The position numbers were made by a program, and so were the translations under genes. The notes under the pieces were generated by a model, which had not been told where the DNA came from, ran no database searches, and saw only the letters and a list, made by a program, of their open reading frames with translations. A DNA stretch of 52,874 bases from Anaerolineae bacterium (GTDB lineage Bacteria; Chloroflexota; Anaerolineae; Aggregatilineales; UBA2796), in NCBI GenBank assembly GCA_025055255.1, contig JANWYI010000019.1, forward strand, positions 1-52,874, read 5' to 3'. Of this stretch, positions 36,274 to 45,245 are shown piece by piece; the first letter of the stretch is position 1, and every line of letters starts with the position of its first letter.

Positions 36274-36282
36274 TGGTATAAT
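36274..36282 (+). promoter_or_regulatory. Extended -10 promoter of the epimerase-GNAT-racemase-pucR run
   Basis: TGGTATAAT fits the extended -10 form TGnTATAAT, which can compensate for the missing -35. Predicted leader of about 24 nt to the GTG at 36313. Confidence 0.55.
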
Positions 36283-36312
36283 CGTGGCGTATCCAATGCT
36301 AGGGTAAATGCT

Positions 36313-37263
36313 GTGATTGTGGTGACAGGCGGCGGCGGCTTTGTTGGCAAGGCACTCATCAAGCGGCTTGCTCAGCAAGGTGAGCCTGTGCGCGTGCTTT
36401 CTGCGCGCGGCGAGAGAGCGCTGGCAGGGCTAGATGAAACAATTGAAATCATACGAGGCAGCCTTCACGACGCTGAAAGCCTGTATCACGCTATGGTTGG
36501 CGCTCACACAGTGTTTCACCTTGCTAGTGCGCAGTGGTGGGGCAGGAAGCGTGACCTTGAGCGAGTGGATGTTCAGGGCACGCAAAATGTCATTGCAGCA
36601 GGGCGCTCAGCGCGTATTGGACGCCTCGTTGTGCTGAGTCACTTGGGCGCAGAGCCATCTTCTGCCTTCACGCTACTGCGCGTCAAAGGGCGCGTTGAGG
36701 AACTTGTGCGCAACAGCGGCTTGGCGTACACCATCTTCCGCAGCGGCATTGTCTTTGGACGAGATGATACGTTTGTCAACGGCATTGCACAGCTGTTGCG
36801 CGCCAATCCTCTCATCTTTCTGCAGCCAGGACGCGGCGAGAGCTTGCTACATCCGCTCTACATTGGCGACTTGGTCGAGGCACTAGTACGAAGTATGGAA
36901 CACCTTGACACAGTGGATCAGACGCTGAGCATCGGCGGACCAGAGTACATGACCTTCAATGAAATGGTGCGCACGGTCATGCGCGTGACCAGAGCGCCAC
37001 GCTTGATCGTCTCAGTGCCGCCATGGACGCTGCGCGCTCTAGCCAACTTGATCAGCCGATTCTTTCCCTATTTTCCACTCACACCGCAATGGCTAGACCT
37101 ACTTGCTAGCAACCGCACTGCCTCAATGAGTGCGCTTTACGACCTGTTTGAGATGCAACCGCGCCGTTTTGAGGATACCATTGTGACCTACATGCGCGGC
37201 AGACGCTACCGCCTTGAGTTGCTCCGTGCTACGCTCCGTCGCCGCCCACGCCGCATCGCATAA
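36313..37263 (+). CDS. NAD-dependent epimerase/dehydratase-family protein (extended SDR)
   Basis: 316 residues from a GTG with AGGG 9 nt upstream. The in-frame upstream stretch would run into the divergent promoters, so it is not used. Rossmann motif TGGGGFVGKAL (5-15). The C-terminal half continues with the YIGDLVEALVRSMEH and PEYMTFNEM pattern found in NmrA/GalE-like SDRs related to 3-beta-HSD and complex I NDUFA9-type proteins. The expected catalytic YxxxK is not obvious, so it may bind rather than catalyse. It is first in a four-gene operon; the gap to the GNAT gene is 25 nt. Confidence 0.8.
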   Translation: MIVVTGGGGFVGKALIKRLAQQGEPVRVLSARGERALAGLDETIEIIRGSLHDAESLYHAMVGAHTVFHLASAQWWGRKRDLERVDVQGTQNVIAAGRSARIGRLVVLSHLGAEPSSAFTLLRVKGRVEELVRNSGLAYTIFRSGIVFGRDDTFVNGIAQLLRANPLIFLQPGRGESLLHPLYIGDLVEALVRSMEHLDTVDQTLSIGGPEYMTFNEMVRTVMRVTRAPRLIVSVPPWTLRALANLISRFFPYFPLTPQWLDLLASNRTASMSALYDLFEMQPRRFEDTIVTYMRGRRYRLELLRATLRRRPRRIA

Positions 37264-37288
37264 ACGTCATGTAATTCTGAGAGGCACT

Positions 37289-38188
37289 ATGTCCGACTAT
37301 GTCATTCGCCCGCTGAAGACTCTGGAAGAGCTCAAGGCAGTTGAGGCACTTCAGCGCTTGGTCTGGGACGATCCAACCACTGTGATTTACCATCATATGT
37401 TGATATCTCTGGCGCGCAACGGCGGCTCGATCTTAGGCGCTCTGCGCGGCGACCAGCTGATTGGCTTTGTCATCAGCTATCTCGGCCTAGAGGCGCCCGA
37501 ATCAGAGCGACCTGCTATGGCAAACCTGAAGATGGTCTCGCAGCGTATGGCTGTGATCCCTGAATATCGCGGCACAGGCGTCGGCTATGAGCTGAAGTTA
37601 GCGCAGCGTCGCCTTGCCATACAACTCGGCATACGCCTGATCACTTGGACGTTCGATCCGCTGCTCAGCCGCAACGCGCACCTGAACATCCGCAAGCTAG
37701 GCGCTATTGGGCAGGTTTACTACCGCGATTACTATGGAAGCGGCGACTCGGCACTGGTCAAGCTGCACAGCTCAGATCGGCTGTTGGCAGAATGGTGGGT
37801 GACGAGCAACCGCGTTGAGCAGCGCATCAACGGAAGGCGCGCCGGACTCACGCTGCGCCAGTATCTAGAAGGCAATGCTACAATCCTGAATCCGACAACT
37901 GTGAACGCACAGGGACTGCCTGTGCCAACTGATCGCACAGAGTCGCCGCACAGCACGCTTGCACTTTTTGAGATTCCAACGGACTATGACGCAATTGTCA
38001 GCTGCGATGTCGGCTTGGCAGAGGCGTGGCGTGCGCACAGCCGCGAAGTGCTGGAGCAGCTGATTAACGAAGGCTATGCTGTCACAGATTTCATTCATGG
38101 CGATCACGAAGGACGTGAGCGTAGTTTTTATGTGTTGAGCTACGGCGAGTACAGCGAAATTCGCATTAGTCGTTTCAGCAGCAATTGA
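37289..38188 (+). CDS. GNAT acetyl/succinyltransferase, COG3375 type
   Basis: 299 residues from the ATG at 37289 (GAGAGG 4 nt upstream). The longer reading starts inside the previous gene. The acetyl-CoA site shows RMAVIPEYRGTGVGYELKLA (86-105). The extended C-terminal half with TFDPLLSRNAHLNI and KLGAIGQVYYRDYYG is characteristic of the COG3375 family. That family is repeatedly found next to N-succinylamino acid racemases and has been proposed to succinylate D-amino acids with succinyl-CoA. The next gene, 10 nt away, is such an enolase, so an N-succinyltransferase role is likely. Confidence 0.8.
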   Translation: MSDYVIRPLKTLEELKAVEALQRLVWDDPTTVIYHHMLISLARNGGSILGALRGDQLIGFVISYLGLEAPESERPAMANLKMVSQRMAVIPEYRGTGVGYELKLAQRRLAIQLGIRLITWTFDPLLSRNAHLNIRKLGAIGQVYYRDYYGSGDSALVKLHSSDRLLAEWWVTSNRVEQRINGRRAGLTLRQYLEGNATILNPTTVNAQGLPVPTDRTESPHSTLALFEIPTDYDAIVSCDVGLAEAWRAHSREVLEQLINEGYAVTDFIHGDHEGRERSFYVLSYGEYSEIRISRFSSN

Positions 38189-38198
38189 GAGGCTTCGC

Positions 38199-39356
38199 AT
38201 GACTGAGAACTATCCGTTGCAATCAGAGTCGCCGATTGTGCATGTTCGTCTACATCCAATTGCCATGCCGCTGGTCGAGCGCTTGGTGACGAGCTTTGGC
38301 AGTGAGGCGCGCCAAGACTCGCTGCGCGCAGCTGTGCTAGTAGAGCTAGAGCTGGCAAGCGGCATCACAGGCTGGGGCGAATGTGTAGCGTCTTGGGCGC
38401 CGCGCTATAGCTATGAGACGGTTGAGACAGCGCTGCACATCCTGCGCGATTTTTTCGTGCCTGCTGTGCTTGGTCAGCACGATTTGAGCAAGCTGCACGC
38501 TTTTCGTGGACATCCAATGGCGCGCATGGCGCTAGAGGCGGCTTTTTGGTCAGCTGTGGCGGCTGAGCGCGGCGTGCCACTTGGCGATTTGCTCAGCGAA
38601 GGCGCGGCGCGCAAGGAACGAGTCTCAGTTGGCGTTAGCATTGGCATTCAGCCGAGCATAGACGCGACGCTTGCCATCATTGAGAAGCGCCTGCAGGAAG
38701 GCTATCGCCGCATAAAGCTGAAAATTAAGCCACATTGGGATGTTGAGCTGTTGCGCGCTGTGCGCAGCGCCTATCCTGATGTCTTGCTCATGGCAGATGC
38801 CAACAGCGCCTACACGCTTGACGACACGCCGACGCTCAAGCAGTTGGATAACCTGAATTTGTTGATGATTGAGCAGCCGCTTGGCTACCTCGATCTCTAT
38901 CAGCACAGCAAGCTACAAGCACAGTTACAGACGCCGATCTGTCTTGATGAGAGCATTCACACAGCTGACGACGTGCGCTTGATGTTGCGCATTGGTGCAG
39001 GCAAGATCGTGAATTTGAAGCCTGGGCGCGTCGGCGGACTGATTGAGTCGCTCAGAATTCACGCATTGTGCCACTCAGAAGGCGTGCCGCTGTGGATCGG
39101 CGGCATGTTGGAAACTGGCATTGGCAGAGCGACGAACTTGGCGCTCGCCTCACTGGCAGGCGTGACGTTGCCAAGCGACATCAGCGCAACCAATCGCTAC
39201 TACGACCCTGACTTGACAGAAGAAACCTTCACACTCAATGCCGAGGATTCGACCATCAGCGTGCCAAAAGGCGTCGGACTTGGTGTGACGGTCAATCGAG
39301 AGCGTCTAGCAGCAGCAGAAGTGGCTTATTACAAAGCAGTTGCGGCTGTGGAATGA
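38199..39356 (+). CDS. N-succinylamino acid racemase / o-succinylbenzoate synthase-family enolase
   Basis: 385 residues, an enolase-superfamily muconate-lactonizing subgroup member. KLK (173-175) gives the catalytic Lys175, Asp200 (MADANSAY), Glu225 (IEQPLGY) and Asp250 (CLDESI) bind Mg, and Lys274 (NLKPGR) is the second base. Sequence alone does not separate OSBS (menC) from N-succinylamino acid racemase, since the same active site does both. The adjacent COG3375 transferase and the absence of any menaquinone gene favour racemase activity. A desuccinylase would complete D- to L-amino acid conversion and is not in the window. GAGAGG precedes the ATG. Confidence 0.85.
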   Translation: MTENYPLQSESPIVHVRLHPIAMPLVERLVTSFGSEARQDSLRAAVLVELELASGITGWGECVASWAPRYSYETVETALHILRDFFVPAVLGQHDLSKLHAFRGHPMARMALEAAFWSAVAAERGVPLGDLLSEGAARKERVSVGVSIGIQPSIDATLAIIEKRLQEGYRRIKLKIKPHWDVELLRAVRSAYPDVLLMADANSAYTLDDTPTLKQLDNLNLLMIEQPLGYLDLYQHSKLQAQLQTPICLDESIHTADDVRLMLRIGAGKIVNLKPGRVGGLIESLRIHALCHSEGVPLWIGGMLETGIGRATNLALASLAGVTLPSDISATNRYYDPDLTEETFTLNAEDSTISVPKGVGLGVTVNRERLAAAEVAYYKAVAAVE

Positions 39357-39374
39357 GCGCTCCAGAGCGTGGTG

Positions 39375-41000
39375 ATGAGCGCTGAAGCTGGACTTTTAAC
39401 CGTCGCTGAGATTTGCAGGCTCGCCTTACCTTTGAACGCGCAAGTGTTAGCAGCAGCGCACGCGCTTGAGCGTCCTGTCCGCTGGGCAGTTACAGTGAGC
39501 GCTGACGCGCCCTTGCCCTACCTTGAAGGCGATGAGCTGCTCTTGGTAGCGCCTGCCGAGCTGTCATGCACGCCGAGCGAGTTCATCAGCGCGTGCTGCC
39601 GTGCCAATGTTGCTGGATTGGTGATGTTGGAGCCGGTTGATCCGCTGCTGATTGCCCTAGCAGAGGCAGAGCGCCTGCCTTTAATTGCCTTGCCGCGAGG
39701 CAGCCGCCTGCGCGACGTTGAACGCTTAATTGTCGGCTTGCTGATTGATCGGCAAGGACACTTTGAGCGCCGCAGCGCCCAAATCTACGAGCAGCTCATT
39801 GAGATTGCTACAGAGAACGTCGGTCTAGAAGGCATTGTGCAGGCACTGGGCAACTTTCTGCATAAAGGTATCGTGCTTCAAGACAAACATCTGCGCGTTC
39901 AAGCCTGCGTAGCGACGCCTGAACTTGCCAGTGACTGGGACAGCGTGCTAACTCTGCTTAAGGATCGTAGCAAGCTGCCACAAGCGCTCAGCGACCGCCA
40001 TCGGCTGCCGCGCCACACCTCGATCAGCTACTCACAGACGTTGCGCAACGACGGACTCAGCCGTCTGGTCACGCCAATTGTGGCGCAAGGCATTGGACGT
40101 GGCTATCTTTCAGCTGTGACGCGCAGCGCGCCTTTCACAGAGCTAGACCGACTGGTGCTGCAGCACGGCGCTACCATTTGTGCGCTTGAAATGGCGCGTC
40201 AAAAGATGATCAGCGAGGCAGAGAAGCGCTTGCGCGGCGACTTCCTGCACAACTTGCTGAGTGGCACATTCACTGAAGCAGAAGCTCTAGCGGAAGGCGA
40301 CCGCTTCCGTCATGACATGAGCGCGCCGCATGTGGCAATCGTGATCGCTTGGCAGGGCGAGAAGCATCCTTCCATTCGCCGCTTGGAGACTCTAGTCAAC
40401 ACAGTCATTCAGAACCGCAATGCACAGGCGCTTGTCTACATGCGCGAGGAAGAAATACGGCTGTTCCTCGCCGCTGACTCGCGTGACCTAGTCACATACG
40501 CACGCGCTTTTGCACAATCTGTGATTGAGGCTGCAGCGAATGAATATAGACAGGCGCGGCTCGCCATTGGCATCGGCAGCGTGGTTGAGCGACCTGCTGA
40601 CTGGATCAGCAGCTACCGCGACGCTGCACATGCGGCAAACATTGCGCGCCGTCTGCGCGCTGAGCAGCCGCTCTATGCCGCCGATCTCGGCATTTACACG
40701 CTTCTAGCGCGTCCCGACTTGCGCAATGACCTACTCGCATTGCGTGACAAGATGATCGGCAGATTGCTGAGCCACGATGAACGTCAGCGCACTGACCTAC
40801 TTCAGACACTAGAGGCTTTTCTTGAATCGAATGGTAATGCAACACAGACCGCAGATAAGCTCAGCGTGCATCGCAACACACTCCTATACCGCATGAGTCG
40901 CATTCAAGACATCCTGAAACTTGACCTGGATCAGACCGATGTACGCTTGGCAGTCCATCTGGCGCTAAAGATTCATCGGCTGCTAGGCGATGAGAGCTAG
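39375..41000 (+). CDS. PucR-family transcriptional regulator
   Basis: 541 residues from the ATG at 39375; a GTG 6 nt earlier is possible. N-terminal PucR domain (about 5-125), middle GAF/GGDEF-like region (about 280-400), and a C-terminal HTH of the PucR/CdaR type (about 475-530: ESNGNATQTADKLSVHRNTL). Family members sense purine or amino acid related metabolites. It follows the racemase stop by 18 nt and probably regulates the preceding genes. No operator can be pointed to. Confidence 0.88.
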   Translation: MSAEAGLLTVAEICRLALPLNAQVLAAAHALERPVRWAVTVSADAPLPYLEGDELLLVAPAELSCTPSEFISACCRANVAGLVMLEPVDPLLIALAEAERLPLIALPRGSRLRDVERLIVGLLIDRQGHFERRSAQIYEQLIEIATENVGLEGIVQALGNFLHKGIVLQDKHLRVQACVATPELASDWDSVLTLLKDRSKLPQALSDRHRLPRHTSISYSQTLRNDGLSRLVTPIVAQGIGRGYLSAVTRSAPFTELDRLVLQHGATICALEMARQKMISEAEKRLRGDFLHNLLSGTFTEAEALAEGDRFRHDMSAPHVAIVIAWQGEKHPSIRRLETLVNTVIQNRNAQALVYMREEEIRLFLAADSRDLVTYARAFAQSVIEAAANEYRQARLAIGIGSVVERPADWISSYRDAAHAANIARRLRAEQPLYAADLGIYTLLARPDLRNDLLALRDKMIGRLLSHDERQRTDLLQTLEAFLESNGNATQTADKLSVHRNTLLYRMSRIQDILKLDLDQTDVRLAVHLALKIHRLLGDES

Positions 41001-41001
41001 G

Positions 41002-41829
41002 TCAACGGCGCGGACGCGGCGCTGCAGCGCCCAGAATCAGCACTTCTAGCATTTCCTCATGGATGCGTCCGTTACTAGCAACAACCTGCGCGCCGTTGTA
41101 AACGCCTTCTGAGGCGCCGCGATAGTTGCTCAGCTTGCCGCCGCTCTCTTCAACCATCAAAATGCCTGCTAAAACGTCCCAAGTATGGACGCGCGCTTCC
41201 CAGTAGCCATCTAGGCGACCAGCAGCCACGTAGCACAGCTCTAGCGCCGCTGAGCCAAGTCGCCGCACGGACTGCGTGCGCGCCACGAAGCATGACCATT
41301 CTTCTGTGTTATTGTCAGGATTAATATGTCTATCGTGCGGAAAGCCCGAAGCGACCAGTGCGTCTACTAGCTTGCGCGTCTTGCTGACACGCAATTTTCG
41401 GCGACCTAACCGTGCTCCGCTGCCGCGCAGCGCCTTAAAGCACTCATCATGCACAGGATCGTAGACTACGCCGACTAGCGGCACGTTGTGTGAGTCGCTA
41501 AGTGCAATGCTGACAGCAAAGTACGGAATGCCGCGCGCAAAGTTTGTTGTGCCGTCAAGCGGATCAACGTGCCAGTGATACTCTGCTGTGAGGTTGCCCT
41601 GCTTGCCGTTTTCTTCGCCGATGACAGCATGGTCAGGATAAGCGCTAAGCAGCATTTCTGTGATGATCGACTCAGAGCGCCGATCTGCCTCAGTGACCAA
41701 GTCAGTGGCACTTTTGTGCTGCACTTTCAGCTTGGGATTGCGGAAGTAAGTGAGCAGCAGCTCAGCAGCGCGCCGTGCGGCACGTTCGGCAAGGCTCAGC
41801 GCAGCGGCGAGGTCTAGCGTTTCAGGCAT
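41002..41829 (-). CDS. suhB: Inositol monophosphatase-family phosphatase
   Basis: 275 residues from the ATG at 41829 (GGAG 8 nt upstream); a longer reading adds 18 residues. Metal-site motifs are all visible: GEENG (71-75), the VDPLDGTTNF block (88-97) and HTWDVLAGILMVEESGG. It could be inositol-1-phosphatase, a SuhB-like protein or fructose-1,6-bisphosphatase; motifs do not separate these. Convergent with pucR (1 nt between stops) and divergent from aroK. Confidence 0.85.
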   Translation of the reverse strand: MPETLDLAAALSLAERAARRAAELLLTYFRNPKLKVQHKSATDLVTEADRRSESIITEMLLSAYPDHAVIGEENGKQGNLTAEYHWHVDPLDGTTNFARGIPYFAVSIALSDSHNVPLVGVVYDPVHDECFKALRGSGARLGRRKLRVSKTRKLVDALVASGFPHDRHINPDNNTEEWSCFVARTQSVRRLGSAALELCYVAAGRLDGYWEARVHTWDVLAGILMVEESGGKLSNYRGASEGVYNGAQVVASNGRIHEEMLEVLILGAAAPRPRR

Positions 41830-41900
41830 AGTGCAGACTCCATGCGTCGCCTGAGTTCGATTACAATTGTTTGGCGCTATCATAACGAATGGAAGTGTTT

Positions 41901-42425
41901 ATGGCTAAGGCTCGGAACATCATTCTGTGCGGCTTCATGGGAACAGGCAAGACTACGGTTGGCAAGCTCGTGGCGGCGCGCTTGGGCTGGCAGTTTGCTG
42001 ACACTGATCAGGTAATCGAGGCGCGTCGTGGCAAGTCAGTCAGCGCCATTTTTGCCGAAGACGGCGAGGCTGCTTTCCGCCAAATGGAACGTGAGCTGTG
42101 CCATGAGATCGCAGCAAGTTGGCGCGGCTGCGTAATTGCCACTGGTGGCGGCATGGTGCTGGACGCGACCAACCGTGAGCTGCTCAAGCGCGCAGGCTGT
42201 ATGATCTGCCTTGATTTGCCTGCTGAACACTTAGCGCGTCGCTTGGCAGGCAAGACGGATCGTCCGCTCCTTGCAAATCCGCCGAATGGTGACTTAGTAG
42301 CGCACATTCAAGCACTGCTCACAGCGCGCGCTGAAGCCTACCGCGCCGTGCCGAATCACATAGACACGACGAATCTATCGCCGTACGCCATTTCGGAAGC
42401 CGTCTTGGAGATTTGGCGCCGCTGA
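41901..42425 (+). CDS. aroK: Shikimate kinase
   Basis: 174 residues from the ATG at 41901 (GGAAG about 7 nt upstream); an ATG four codons earlier at 41889 is the alternative. P-loop GFMGTGKTT (11-19), Asp34/Asp36 region (FADTD), Arg60-type substrate arginine and GGG (82-84) as expected for binding shikimate. It phosphorylates shikimate at the 3-OH on the chorismate pathway. No other aro gene is adjacent. Confidence 0.9.
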   Translation: MAKARNIILCGFMGTGKTTVGKLVAARLGWQFADTDQVIEARRGKSVSAIFAEDGEAAFRQMERELCHEIAASWRGCVIATGGGMVLDATNRELLKRAGCMICLDLPAEHLARRLAGKTDRPLLANPPNGDLVAHIQALLTARAEAYRAVPNHIDTTNLSPYAISEAVLEIWRR

Positions 42426-42429
42426 GCGC

Positions 42430-43485
42430 CTATGGCAAAGGCGGCAAAAGACGTTCCAACACAGCGCGCTGTGGCTCTAGCCAAGGCGGCAACTTGAGCG
42501 CGCTGCCGAGCGACTCAAGCGGCTCATCTGCTGTGAAACCGGGATCAACTGTTGCTAACTCTACAATGTGTCCGTCAGGATCGCGCGTGTAAATGCTTTT
42601 GAAATAGATACGATCCATCACAGGCGAAACAGGCAAGCCTGCTGACAGCAGCTTTTCACGCCATTCAAGCTGTGAGGCAGCGTTAGGCACAGCGAAAGCG
42701 AAGTGGTGCGTCTGACCTACGCCAATCTGAGCGCGCCGCGCGCTGTTAGTCCGTTCAAAGTAGGTGATGAGCGTACCAACGCGCCCTTCGCCAATGCCCC
42801 AGTACCAGTGTCTTGCGCCTGAGCCATCAAAATCTTCAGTCATCTTGACAAGGCGTAGTCCCAAGAGACCGTTATAGTAGGCATGTGTACGCTCAAGGTT
42901 GCTGCAGATGGCAGAGATATGGTGCAATCCATGCGTGAGCGCCATGTCAGGCGTGATCGCCTCAATCGGTTCTTGCCACATTTCAGCGGCAAGCGCGGCT
43001 GAGTCACGTTGGCGAGCAGTCAGCTCAGGCGGCGGCACTTGGTGGGCTGTGCCAAGCGACTCAGCTGGCTCATCTACAGTGAAGCCAGGCGTGTCAGTTG
43101 CAAGCTCAATCAGGCAGCCGTCAGGATCGCGGAAGTAGATGGACTCAAAGTATTTGCGGTTGAAGATGCCTTCAACGCGCACAGCATGATCGTGCAGCCA
43201 GCGTTTCCATTTGAGCAGCGCAGTCCGATCTGGCACGCGCAGTGCAAAGTGATGCGTCCCGCCAACTCCGACAATGCCGCGCGGTGCCTCTGCCCACTCG
43301 AAGAAAGTGATAGCGCTTCCAACAGCGCCTTCATAGTTGCCAAAGTACAGGTGATAGCTCTCAGGCGCGTCGAAGTTGACCGTTTTCTTGATCAGGCGCA
43401 AGCCAAGGACGCGCGTGTAGAAATCAATGGTGCGCCTAGCATCGGCACAGACTAGTGTAATGTGGTGCCAGCCCAGAATGGTCAT
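42430..43485 (-). CDS. Double-VOC ring-cleaving dioxygenase-like protein
   Basis: 351 residues with two glyoxalase/VOC modules (about 1-150 and 180-330), each starting with a metal-ligand His (WHHITLV at 6-12 and LHHISAI about 187-193) and containing RDPDGxxxELAT. The pattern fits the MhqO/LinE-like, ring-cleaving dioxygenase family that opens hydroquinones or catechol-like rings. The substrate is not predictable. The start overlaps the FHA gene stop by ATGA, so the two are translated together; the 3' end is 4 nt from aroK's stop (convergent). Confidence 0.85.
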   Translation of the reverse strand: MTILGWHHITLVCADARRTIDFYTRVLGLRLIKKTVNFDAPESYHLYFGNYEGAVGSAITFFEWAEAPRGIVGVGGTHHFALRVPDRTALLKWKRWLHDHAVRVEGIFNRKYFESIYFRDPDGCLIELATDTPGFTVDEPAESLGTAHQVPPPELTARQRDSAALAAEMWQEPIEAITPDMALTHGLHHISAICSNLERTHAYYNGLLGLRLVKMTEDFDGSGARHWYWGIGEGRVGTLITYFERTNSARRAQIGVGQTHHFAFAVPNAASQLEWREKLLSAGLPVSPVMDRIYFKSIYTRDPDGHIVELATVDPGFTADEPLESLGSALKLPPWLEPQRAVLERLLPPLP

Positions 43486-44012
43486 GAGCGTGCTGCACCT
43501 TCATTGGTCACAAAGCGGACTACTATGGAAAGGTTGCCAAGCATCAGTTCGTCACCATCATTCAGCAGACAAGGCTGGTTCGGCTGCAGACGTTTGCGGT
43601 TGACAAACGTTCCATTCGCACTGTTCAGGTCAGTGACGAAGAATTGCCTATTGTGATAGCTGATCATGCAATGCTCGCGCGAGACTCCGCGTTCGTGTCC
43701 GCCGAAGCGTGTTAAGTCGAAGCGCGCCATATCTGGACTGTTCAGGTCAATGCGTCCAAGCACAACTGAGGTGCCCTCTTCAAAGATGATGCGCTCGCTC
43801 AGCCCGCGAATTTGAATTTGCAGTGTATGCTCATCGAGCGCTAACAGTTCCTGCGTATCGCTCAGGTTGCGACGCAGACGAGTCAGCTCTGGGTTGACGC
43901 GGATATGGACTGTGCTAGTGCGCGGATCGAACAGAATCATGCCACATTTCTGGCAGACCATCTCGCCAGAGAGATGAGGCGTTTGGCAGTTCGGACACTT
44001 CAAGTCAGACAT
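43482..44012 (-). CDS. FHA-domain protein with N-terminal zinc ribbon
   Basis: 176 residues. The zinc ribbon has Cys6, Cys9, Cys20 and Cys23. The FHA domain (about 75-165) carries GRID, VSREHCMISYHNRQFF and LNSANGTFVN, the conserved Ser-Arg-His and Asn residues that bind phosphothreonine. It is probably a reader of Ser/Thr kinase signalling in the cytoplasm. No kinase or phosphatase gene is adjacent. Confidence 0.87.
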   Translation of the reverse strand: MSDLKCPNCQTPHLSGEMVCQKCGMILFDPRTSTVHIRVNPELTRLRRNLSDTQELLALDEHTLQIQIRGLSERIIFEEGTSVVLGRIDLNSPDMARFDLTRFGGHERGVSREHCMISYHNRQFFVTDLNSANGTFVNRKRLQPNQPCLLNDGDELMLGNLSIVVRFVTNEGAARS

Positions 44013-44034
44013 AGCGCACTTGCTTCACTCAGGT

Positions 44035-44063
44035 TTGGCTGACACTCAATGCATCTCTACAAT
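44035..44063 (+). promoter_or_regulatory. Promoter of the FAD-oxidoreductase gene
   Basis: TTGGCT (44035-44040), 17-bp spacer, TACAAT (44058-44063). The leader to the ATG is about 32 nt and carries GAGAGGA about 13 nt before it. Confidence 0.5.
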
Positions 44064-44102
44064 CTAGTGTACAACAAGTTCTGAGAGGACGCAGAATAGT
44101 TT

Positions 44103-45140
44103 ATGAGAATTGCCGTAATTGGCGCCGGGATTGCAGGGCTGACAGCCGCCTACCATCTTGGCGAGGCAGTGGTCGTCTTCGAAAAAAGCCGTGGCTTTGG
44201 CGGACGCGCTGCTACGCGCTGGTATGAGCGTCCCAGTGGGCGCGTCTACGTTGACCACGGCGCGCAGTATTTGAAGACAGAGAGCGAAGTACTGCGTCGC
44301 TTGATGCTGCAGGAACTCAGCACAGCTGACCTGTCTGATATCGGTCGCCCTGTTTGGACGTTTGACGCTGAGCATGTCATTCGTGAAGGCGATCCGGGGC
44401 AAAACGCTGAGCCAAAGTGGTCGTACCAGCGCGGCGTCTCGACGCTCGGCAAGCTCTTAGCAGAGGCAGGGCGTTTTGAAGTGCGCCTGCGCGTCCGTAT
44501 CGGTAAGCTACAGCTGCGCGCTGATGGATGCTTCACACTCTATGACACTGAAGGCACTGCGCTTGGCGACTACGACCAAGTCCTGATCGCTATTCCTGCT
44601 GGGCAAGCAGCTGACCTGATCGCGGCAAGCGACTTGCCACAGGTTGAAAAAGTTGCGCTCCAGACGGCGCTTCAAGCGGCTGTGTATCGCCGTTGTCTCT
44701 CGATCACGCTTGGCTATGAGCGCGAGATTGCGCCGCGTCCTTTCTATGCGCTCGTCAACACTGACAAGCGCGATCCACTGGCATGGCTTGCCTTTGAACA
44801 TGATAAAATCGGTCATGTGCCGCATGGAAACTCAGTCATCGTGGCGCAGATGGGCGAAGTGTACAGTCTGGAGCACTGGGATGCCGATGATCAGGCGCTT
44901 GTGAACGAAGTAGCGGCGTATGTCTCCAGCTTGCTGGGAGAGCGTCTGACCGATTTCGATTGGGCAGATATTCAGCGTTGGCGCTACTCACAGCCGAACA
45001 CATTGGCTGAGTCGAGCCAACTCAACGGCGTCTTGCGCGGCTTATGGTTCGCAGGCGACTATCTGCGTGGCGGCAGAGTGCATCTGGCAGCTGAGAGTGG
45101 TGAGAGCGTCGCTGCAGCCATTCGCCAAGCGATTCCCTGA
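44103..45140 (+). CDS. FAD-dependent amine oxidase/renalase-like oxidoreductase
   Basis: 345 residues. FAD-binding GAGIAGL (7-13), the second stretch FEKSRGFGGRAATR (26-39) and the C-terminal FAGDYLRGGRV block with ESGESVAAAI as in renalase/NAD(P)-binding Rossmann oxidoreductases. The substrate is unknown. It is divergent from the FHA-VOC pair. Confidence 0.85.
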   Translation: MRIAVIGAGIAGLTAAYHLGEAVVVFEKSRGFGGRAATRWYERPSGRVYVDHGAQYLKTESEVLRRLMLQELSTADLSDIGRPVWTFDAEHVIREGDPGQNAEPKWSYQRGVSTLGKLLAEAGRFEVRLRVRIGKLQLRADGCFTLYDTEGTALGDYDQVLIAIPAGQAADLIAASDLPQVEKVALQTALQAAVYRRCLSITLGYEREIAPRPFYALVNTDKRDPLAWLAFEHDKIGHVPHGNSVIVAQMGEVYSLEHWDADDQALVNEVAAYVSSLLGERLTDFDWADIQRWRYSQPNTLAESSQLNGVLRGLWFAGDYLRGGRVHLAAESGESVAAAIRQAIP

Positions 45141-45189
45141 GCAGTTGGCAATTACAAACAATTTGCGTGACTCACTGGCGCACAAGCTG

Positions 45190-45210
45190 TACATTTAACT
45201 GTAAAATGTA
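45190..45210. promoter_or_regulatory. Inverted repeat over the ppk1 promoter region
   Basis: TACATTT (45190-45196), 7-nt centre, AAATGTA (45204-45210), a perfect palindrome. It overlaps a TAAAAT -10-like box (45202-45207) and two CTGT repeats (45187 and 45199). CTGT repeats resemble Pho-box halves, but the spacing is 12, not 11, so phosphate control is only a possibility. Confidence 0.4.
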
Positions 45211-45245
45211 AGACTATTCAAGTGGGCTGAGAAACTTGTTAAGCC

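Noticed and set aside
38199-39356. Assignment as menC for menaquinone synthesis
   Set aside because: The active site does not separate the two activities, but no menaquinone gene is nearby and a COG3375 transferase is adjacent, so racemase is preferred.
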